NCBI GenBank assembly: GCA_030039715.1
Contig: JASHVA010000171.1
Coordinates: 1-17,271, forward strand
DNA length: 17,271 nt
DNA from: Thermoplasmata archaeon
Lineage (GTDB): Archaea > Thermoplasmatota > Thermoplasmata > Lutacidiplasmatales > UBA184
Direction of reading: 5' to 3'
Shown here: positions 13,372 through 17,271 of the stretch, piece by piece
Layout of the letters: every line of letters begins with the position of its first letter
How positions within the stretch are numbered: the first letter of the stretch is position 1
Position numbers and translations under genes: made by a program
Notes under the pieces: generated by a model
Databases searched by the model: none
What the model was told of the DNA's origin: nothing
Seen by the model: only the letters and a program-made list of their open reading frames with translations

Positions 13372-14967
13372 TTAGGTCCACTGGGCGCTGAACGACGCGC
13401 TCACGTAGCCGCCGGTCGAGGGCGCGCACGGCTCCGCCGCGTTCCAGCCCACGACCACGAGGAGCGCGGAACCCGCGTTCGAGAACGTCATCACGATCGG
13501 CGCGGAGCTTCCGGCGGTCGACGAGGCGTTGAGGGTCACGTACTCGGCCTCCGGGAGCGAGAAATTCGCGCCGTGCTGCGTGAGCGTCCCGCCGTCCGGG
13601 AAGTGGAAGACCCAGGTGGAGTTCGCGGCCCACGCGGCGAGGGCGGAACCGGTGAGGTAGTGCGATAAATTCCCTGGACCGGCGACGGAGACGTTCGTCA
13701 CCGAGTAGCCGAAGAGGAACGCGTGGGCGACCGGGTCCTGGTTCGTGACCTGGATCGAGAGGTTCGCCGAGATCGCGGCGCCGGGCGGCGGCCCGACCGT
13801 GGTCGCGATCGCCGGTCCGATGCCGATGTCGCCGGGCGGTGTCGCGAGGGGCGTCAGGACGAACCCGGAGAGCAGCACGCCCGCGACGCACGCCCCGACG
13901 ACGTACCGCTTCACGTCGAGCGGGGAGCGGTCGTTGAGCGGCGGCGGGTGCCGCGCCCCGAGCACGAGGATCAGGATCGCGAAGATGATCCAGCCCGAAT
14001 AGAAGTAGATCCCGATCGCGAGGAGGAAGATCACGATCGCGTAGCTGAAGTACCGGGAGCGGTCGCCGAGCAGCGCCCGGAACACGTGGCCCCCGTCGAG
14101 CTGGCCGGCGGGCAGGAGGTTGATCGCCGTGACGAGGATCCCGACCCAGCCGGCGAGGGCGAGCGGGGAGAGGCTGACGAGCGACGGCGGGAAGAAGGCG
14201 GAGAGGGCCAGCCAGAACAAGGGCGTGCCGACGAGCAGGTTCCCGTAGCTGACCCCGAGGATCGTCGGTCCGCAGTACGTGAGGGGCACGACCGGAGCGT
14301 GGAGGCTCAGGTAGAGACCCGCGACCGCGATCGGGATCGAGGCGGCGAACCCCGCGAGCGGGCCGGCGGCGCCGATGTCGAAGAGCGCCTTCTTGTCCGG
14401 GAACGGCTCGCGGATGCTGATGAACGCGCCGAACGTGCCGAAGAGGAACGGCGGGGGCACCGGGACGAAGTACGGCAGCGACGCCTCGACGTGATGCCGG
14501 CGGGCCACGACGTAGTGCGCCGATTCGTGGAGACCGAGGATCGCCATCACGGGGAGGCCGAAGTAGAGCCAGCCCCAGCCGAGGTCGGACCACCCGAGGG
14601 AGTTCCCGCCGACGTAGACGAGCCAGATGAGCGAGCCCGCGAACGCGGTCGTGGCGATCGTCGCGCCGAGCAGGAGGAGGTTCACCCAGACCCGCGACGG
14701 TCCGACGTTGGGCCGGCGGACGACCTCGATGAACTCCTCGCCCGACTGCTGGCGCAAGAGCGGGACGTAGTTCCGGGTCCACAGCTCCCGGCGCAACGCG
14801 TCGAAACGCGACTCGAGGTTCGCGGGCTCAGTGTGCACCGCGAACAGGACCGACTGGGGCCCGACGCGCGTTTCGTAGACGGGAAAGTACGTGCTGACGA
14901 GCGCCTTCAGCCGGTCGAGCTCGGAGGAGGCGCCCGAGGAGGGCAGCGGGCCGGCGGCGGAGGCCAT
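13372..14967 (-). CDS. Site-2 protease family (M50) membrane metalloprotease with C-terminal ectodomain
   Basis: 531 residues. A soluble N-terminal domain (about 1-90) is followed by membrane segments from about residue 92. The zinc motif HESAH is at 147-151 within a membrane segment. The third metal ligand is in NLLPAGQLDGGH (283-294, D291). This is the signature of intramembrane metalloproteases, which cut membrane-bound regulators or signal peptides. After the last segment (about 356-376, VVGACVAGVLLSGFVL) comes an extra C-terminal domain of about 150 residues. It is rich in Ser, Thr, Asn and Gly and holds six N-x-S/T sequons, at N402, N425, N433, N449, N468 and N480. This implies an outside, probably glycosylated, domain. 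The catalytic part is conserved; the substrate is unknown. The start ATG is three bases after the upstream gene's stop and has GGAGG at 14975-14979, so the two genes are one operon. Confidence 0.9.
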   Translation of the reverse strand: MASAAGPLPSSGASSELDRLKALVSTYFPVYETRVGPQSVLFAVHTEPANLESRFDALRRELWTRNYVPLLRQQSGEEFIEVVRRPNVGPSRVWVNLLLLGATIATTAFAGSLIWLVYVGGNSLGWSDLGWGWLYFGLPVMAILGLHESAHYVVARRHHVEASLPYFVPVPPPFLFGTFGAFISIREPFPDKKALFDIGAAGPLAGFAASIPIAVAGLYLSLHAPVVPLTYCGPTILGVSYGNLLVGTPLFWLALSAFFPPSLVSLSPLALAGWVGILVTAINLLPAGQLDGGHVFRALLGDRSRYFSYAIVIFLLAIGIYFYSGWIIFAILILVLGARHPPPLNDRSPLDVKRYVVGACVAGVLLSGFVLTPLATPPGDIGIGPAIATTVGPPPGAAISANLSIQVTNQDPVAHAFLFGYSVTNVSVAGPGNLSHYLTGSALAAWAANSTWVFHFPDGGTLTQHGANFSLPEAEYVTLNASSTAGSSAPIVMTFSNAGSALLVVVGWNAAEPCAPSTGGYVSASFSAQWT

Positions 14968-14970
14968 CGC

Positions 14971-15294
14971 TCAGCCTCCGGAGCTGCCCGAGGCCGTTTT
15001 CCTCAGGCGACGGGCCCGCTCCTTCGCCCCGTAGCCGGTCGATGCCTCGAGGAACCGATTGTATCGCGCGATCGTCTCGACCGCGACCGCTTCGGGGACC
15101 TTCGGGTTCATCACGAGCTCCACCGCGAGCTCCCGCCCGTCGCCCCGCACGACGAGCCGGTCGATCGCGCCCCAGCGCGCGGTGACGGTCGGGCCGTCCA
15201 CCTCCGCCGCGTCGAAGTGCGCCCGGGCGAGGTCGGCGAGGGCGGCCGCCGCGAGGTTCTTGCGGTGCGTCGGCCGGACGGGGTACTTCTGCAC
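14971..15294 (-). CDS. Small conserved protein, perhaps DUF5611-like
   Basis: 107 residues, GTG start. It begins MQKYPVRPTHRKNL, continues with a helix (AAAALADLARAHF), then strands VTARWGAIDRLVVRG and RELAVELVMNPKV, then a helix EAVAVETIARYNRFLEASTG, and ends in a basic tail with KERARRLRKTASGSSGG. There are no membrane segments and no catalytic motif that I recognise. The pattern reminds me of DUF5611, a small family of Thermoplasmata, but I cannot confirm this. It is the first gene of a two-gene operon with the M50 protease, whose ribosome-binding site is inside its last codons. A role connected with the protease is possible. Confidence 0.75.
   Translation of the reverse strand: MQKYPVRPTHRKNLAAAALADLARAHFDAAEVDGPTVTARWGAIDRLVVRGDGRELAVELVMNPKVPEAVAVETIARYNRFLEASTGYGAKERARRLRKTASGSSGG
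14975..14979 (-). promoter_or_regulatory. Ribosome-binding site of the M50 protease gene
   Basis: GGAGG on the minus strand lies seven bases before ATG 14967, inside the last codons of the upstream 107-residue gene. It fixes the start and supports co-translation. Confidence 0.7.
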
Positions 15295-15318
15295 GGCGAC
15301 CGGTCGAGCCCGGCGCTC

Positions 15319-15327
15319 GATAAAACG
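15319..15327 (-). promoter_or_regulatory. TATA box of the 107-residue gene and M50 operon
   Basis: On the minus strand this reads CGTTTTATC. Its centre is about 29 bases upstream of the GTG start at 15294, so the mRNA would have almost no leader. No ribosome-binding site is seen before that GTG, which fits a leaderless start. The same T4 run also follows a hairpin behind the upstream gene. Confidence 0.5.
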
Positions 15328-15331
15328 TTCT

Positions 15332-15348
15332 CCGGCGCGGGGCGCCGG
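15332..15348 (-). terminator. Hairpin after the 73-residue gene, followed by a short T run
   Basis: CCGGCGC-3 bases-GCGCCGG forms a perfect 7-base stem that starts 10 bases after the stop of the 73-residue gene. On the minus strand GAGAACGTTTTATC follows, with four T. The right arm (15342-15349) can also pair with CCCGGCGC at 15309-15316, which gives an alternative fold around the next promoter. Termination is suggested, not shown. Confidence 0.4.
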
Positions 15349-15358
15349 GCGGAGTCCC

Positions 15359-15580
15359 TCAGACGGTCTCGATCTCGATGCGAACCCGGTACCCGCGCAG
15401 CCGCCGCGTGATCTCGTCCGAGAGGTCGAGGATCTGCTCGCGGTTGGCCGGACCCTGCCAGTCGTAGACGAAGTCGTAGTTCCCCTGCGTCGGCACGAAC
15501 CCCGAGCTCCGCAGACGGTCCGCGATCTCGCTCGGCTTCGCCCCCTCGCTGTCGAAGGTGACGCGCAGGTACGTCTCCAT
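15359..15580 (-). CDS. Small 73-residue protein, function unknown
   Basis: 73 residues from ATG 15580. The predicted order strand-helix-strand-helix-strand is seen as TYLRVTFDS, then KPSEIADRLRSSG, then YDFVYDW, then NREQILDLSDEITRRLRG, then YRVRIEIETV. This suggests a small ferredoxin-like (ACT-like) fold. I do not recognise the family and find no metal or nucleotide motif. Codon use looks like its neighbours. A TATA box centred 26 bases upstream makes a leaderless transcript likely, separate from the CoaD operon whose stop lies 23 bases before this start. Confidence 0.75.
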   Translation of the reverse strand: METYLRVTFDSEGAKPSEIADRLRSSGFVPTQGNYDFVYDWQGPANREQILDLSDEITRRLRGYRVRIEIETV

Positions 15581-15600
15581 CGCCGCGCCCAGCGTCGCCG

Positions 15601-15610
15601 GGCTTAAAGG
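15601..15610 (-). promoter_or_regulatory. TATA box of the 73-residue gene, overlapping the coaD stop codon
   Basis: On the minus strand CCTTTAAGCC, centred about 26 bases before ATG 15580. The TAA stop of the upstream coaD gene is part of the box. The spacing predicts that transcription starts at the ATG itself. Confidence 0.5.
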
Positions 15611-16389
15611 GGTTCGCGACGCGCGCGCCCGAGATACGCGGCGAGCTCCCCGGCGAGCGCCGCCGGGCTCGGTGCCGCCAGGCGCACGGTCGCGAGCTCG
15701 AGCGCCGGGGCGGCCACCGCGACGCGACGGCCGGAGGGAGAGCCCCGATCGACCGCGAGCGCGAGCTCGTGGAGCGCGGCTCCCTTCCGGGCGGAGGCGG
15801 AGGCGCTTCGTCCGAACGGGACCGCCTCGATCCGGCTCCGCGGGAACACCCGACGCACCGCGGCCCGCACCGGCCCGAGGTCCTCGGGCCGTCGGACGGA
15901 GACCGCGACGGAGATCGGAGCGCGACGGCGTCCCGCCCGGTCGATCGCGCCCGAGCGGATGCGGCGGGAGCTCACCGGCTCGAGGTCGTCGCCGAGCACG
16001 AGCGGAACGGTGAGCAAGGGTACCGTGCGTCGCCCGAGGCGACGGCGCTCCGCGTTCACGCGCCGCCCCCCGGCGAGGGTGTCAGCGGAGACGACCAGCG
16101 CGTCGACCCCGTCCTCGACCGACCGGCCGAACGCGTTCTCGAGCGGGACGATCGTCCAGCGGGAGCAGGCGTACCGCGCGGCGAGCCAGCGCGCGAGGGC
16201 GCGGCGTCGGGCGCCGAACGTCGCGATCCGTTCGCGGTCGGGCTTCGGATGCGCGGCGAGGTACCGGTCGGTCGTCAGCCCGATCGCGACGGTGCGGCCG
16301 GCCCGGAACGCCGTGGCGAGGAGCGCCTCGTGCCCGACGTGCAGGCGGTCGAACGTCCCCCCGAGGACGACCCGACCGAACCGCCGCAC
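15604..16389 (-). CDS. coaD: Archaeal pantetheine-phosphate adenylyltransferase fused to a degenerate NTPase-like domain
   Basis: 261 residues, GTG start. The first 155 residues are an archaeal-type PPAT, which joins AMP to 4'-phosphopantetheine in coenzyme A synthesis. The nucleotidyltransferase loop VVLGGTFDRLHVGH is at 7-20 (H17 and H20), and the second motif SSRRIRSGAID is at 140-150. The remaining 105 residues start with ISVAVSVRRPEDLGPVRAAV (159-178). They resemble the first strand and helix of the DUF84 inosine/xanthosine triphosphatase fold, which is fused to PPAT in some Thermoplasmata. However, the nucleotide loop that is usually S-x-N-P-x-K is absent, and no acidic active-site cluster stands out. 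The extra domain is therefore probably inactive. It follows the zinc-ribbon gene by 10 bases and is likely in the same operon. The PPAT call is strong; the second domain is inference. Confidence 0.88.
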   Translation of the reverse strand: MRRFGRVVLGGTFDRLHVGHEALLATAFRAGRTVAIGLTTDRYLAAHPKPDRERIATFGARRRALARWLAARYACSRWTIVPLENAFGRSVEDGVDALVVSADTLAGGRRVNAERRRLGRRTVPLLTVPLVLGDDLEPVSSRRIRSGAIDRAGRRRAPISVAVSVRRPEDLGPVRAAVRRVFPRSRIEAVPFGRSASASARKGAALHELALAVDRGSPSGRRVAVAAPALELATVRLAAPSPAALAGELAAYLGRARREPL

Positions 16390-16399
16390 GGTGCCCCCG

Positions 16400-16582
16400 C
16401 TAGTGGTACGCGAGGACCAGCACGATCACGAGGAACGCCATGATCCCGTAGATGAGGTACGTGAGGTTCCGCCGGCTCTGGAGCGCGGCCTCGCGCCGGG
16501 CGCGGCAGGCCTTGCTGCACGTCTCCTCGCCGGGCGGGCAGACCTTCCCGCAGACCTTGCAGTGACGGTGATCTTCGGGCAC
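16400..16582 (-). CDS. DUF2116-type zinc-ribbon protein with a C-terminal membrane anchor
   Basis: 60 residues from GTG 16582. The zinc ribbon reads HCKVCGKVCPPGEETCSKAC, with pairs C8/C11 and C22/C26 as likely ligands and C15 as a spare cysteine. It is followed by a basic segment (RARREAALQSRR) and one membrane helix, LIYGIMAFLVIVLVLAY (43-59), that ends the protein. By the positive-inside rule the ribbon faces the cytoplasm. The pattern fits the DUF2116 zinc-ribbon family of archaea; the function is not known. It is the first gene of a likely operon with coaD, 10 bases apart. Confidence 0.82.
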   Translation of the reverse strand: MPEDHRHCKVCGKVCPPGEETCSKACRARREAALQSRRNLTYLIYGIMAFLVIVLVLAYH

Positions 16583-16606
16583 GGCCGTACGACGAGCCGC
16601 GACAGA

Positions 16607-16615
16607 GGCTTATCG
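16607..16615 (-). promoter_or_regulatory. Possible TATA box of the zinc-ribbon/coaD operon
   Basis: On the minus strand CGATAAGCC is centred about 29 bases before GTG 16582, with no ribosome-binding site between. This again suggests a leaderless mRNA. The match to a TATA box is only moderate. Confidence 0.4.
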
Positions 16616-16635
16616 TTGTCCCGCCCGGCGCGCGC

Positions 16636-17271
16636 CTACGTCGAGCGCCGGGCCCGCCGCCGGTCGATCGGTTCCGGCGGGGCCTCGTCGCCCTCGGGGT
16701 CCATCGGGTTGACCGGGTCGTCCTCGAGCGGGGCGAACGCGGGGCGGCTGCGCAGCGGGCCGACGCCGGGCTCCCCCGTGTTCATCGCCGCGGTCCGAGC
16801 GCGACGGAGCGACCGGGCCGCCGCGTCCGTGGGCGGCGCGTCGACGTCGTCGGAGACCGCCATCTGCCGGACGAAGTTGAGCCAGATCCGGCCCTGGTGC
16901 GCGATCGCGCCCTCCATCCGGTCCCGGAGCTCGGTCGTCTGCTCGAGCATCTCCCCCTCGAGCCGGCGCAGTTCGCGCGAGAACTCCCGGCGGAACTCCT
17001 TGAGGCGGGCGTCGGCCGCGGCCGAGGGCCCACCGGCCTTCTGGATCTCCTCGACCTTGAGCCAGGTGTTGCGGACGAGCGGTACCATCCGGTCGGACAT
17101 CACCTGCAGGCGCCGGTCGAGCTCCTCGAGCTCGCGGCGCACCGCGCGTTCGACCTCCTGGATGGCGCTCTCGCGCTGCTGGAGGCGGGTCTCGACCTGC
17201 CCGAGGCGACCCGCCGCGACCTCGTTCTGGGTCTCGAGGCGCTTCGCGACCTCGGCGACCCGCGCGTCGAG
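16636..17271 (-). CDS. Coiled-coil protein, 5' end outside the window
   Basis: The frame is open from the right edge of the window to a TAG stop, so at least 211 residues are coded and the start is not seen. A GTG at 17142 is in frame, but the codons before it continue the same coiled-coil pattern (for example LGQVETRLQQRESAIQEVER), so it is not likely to be the start. The first 125 residues are long charged helices with hydrophobic heptads, including RRELEELDRRLQVMSDRM and EFRREFSRELRRLEGEMLEQ. The last 80 are low in structure and rich in Pro, Asp and Arg, ending in RRRARRST. No membrane segment or enzyme motif is seen. It may be a structural or scaffold protein; I do not recognise the family. 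Confidence 0.75.
   Translation of the reverse strand, partial: LDARVAEVAKRLETQNEVAAGRLGQVETRLQQRESAIQEVERAVRRELEELDRRLQVMSDRMVPLVRNTWLKVEEIQKAGGPSAAADARLKEFRREFSRELRRLEGEMLEQTTELRDRMEGAIAHQGRIWLNFVRQMAVSDDVDAPPTDAAARSLRRARTAAMNTGEPGVGPLRSRPAFAPLEDDPVNPMDPEGDEAPPEPIDRRRARRST

Noticed and set aside
13723..15411. 562-codon plus-strand open frame across the M50 protease region
   Set aside because: The translation is a highly charged, repetitive shadow; the minus strand has HESAH and membrane segments.
1..17271. CRISPR array, insertion sequence, toxin-antitoxin or defence island
   Set aside because: No regularly spaced direct repeats, transposase, Cas or restriction genes are visible. Mut7-C is PIN-like but has no antitoxin partner.

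Overview
This window looks like chromosomal DNA from a very GC-rich archaeon. Thermoplasmatota, of the terrestrial high-GC kind, is my best guess. The archaeal signs are: TATA-like boxes about 25 bases upstream of start codons with no room for a leader; frequent GTG starts; an archaeal-type pantetheine-phosphate adenylyltransferase; a Trm-G10-type tRNA methyltransferase; a Mut7-C/zinc-ribbon protein; a GvpD/KaiC-like ATPase; and a tRNA without an encoded CCA. The placement is inference from gene content and has not been tested phylogenetically.

Layout. Bases 1-1005 hold the 3' part of an unrecognised, perhaps DNA-binding, protein, followed by tRNA-Arg(CCT) at 1031-1105. A stand-alone GltD-like flavoprotein (1216-2646) meets a RecA/KaiC-like ATPase (2675-4240, minus) tail to tail. 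The ATPase is divergent from a PadR regulator and ABC-2 exporter operon (4334-6644) whose three genes are translationally coupled. A large GH15 glucoamylase-type enzyme (6631-9054, minus) ends inside the permease gene. It is divergent from a TauE/SafE anion exporter plus a small DUF1634 membrane protein (9161-10416). A phosphohexomutase (10429-11802, minus) is divergent from a Mut7-C and tRNA methyltransferase pair (11885-13371).

The rest of the window is on the minus strand. It holds a membrane site-2 protease with an upstream small partner (13372-15294), a 73-residue small protein (15359-15580), a zinc-ribbon membrane miniprotein with a fused CoaD (15604-16582), and a truncated coiled-coil protein running off the right edge (16636-17271).

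The window is mostly housekeeping and conserved-lineage DNA. I see no CRISPR array, insertion sequence, phage module or defence island. The most interesting signals are regulatory. They are an 18-base operator-like palindrome sitting between the TATA box and start of the PadR gene; two adjacent inverted repeats in the 82-base divergent gap at 11803-11884; and inverted repeats that include a stop codon at three separate convergent gene junctions. Notable protein features are a degenerate C-terminal domain on CoaD, a site-2 protease with an ectodomain carrying six N-glycosylation sequons, and a GltD with a shortened FAD motif.
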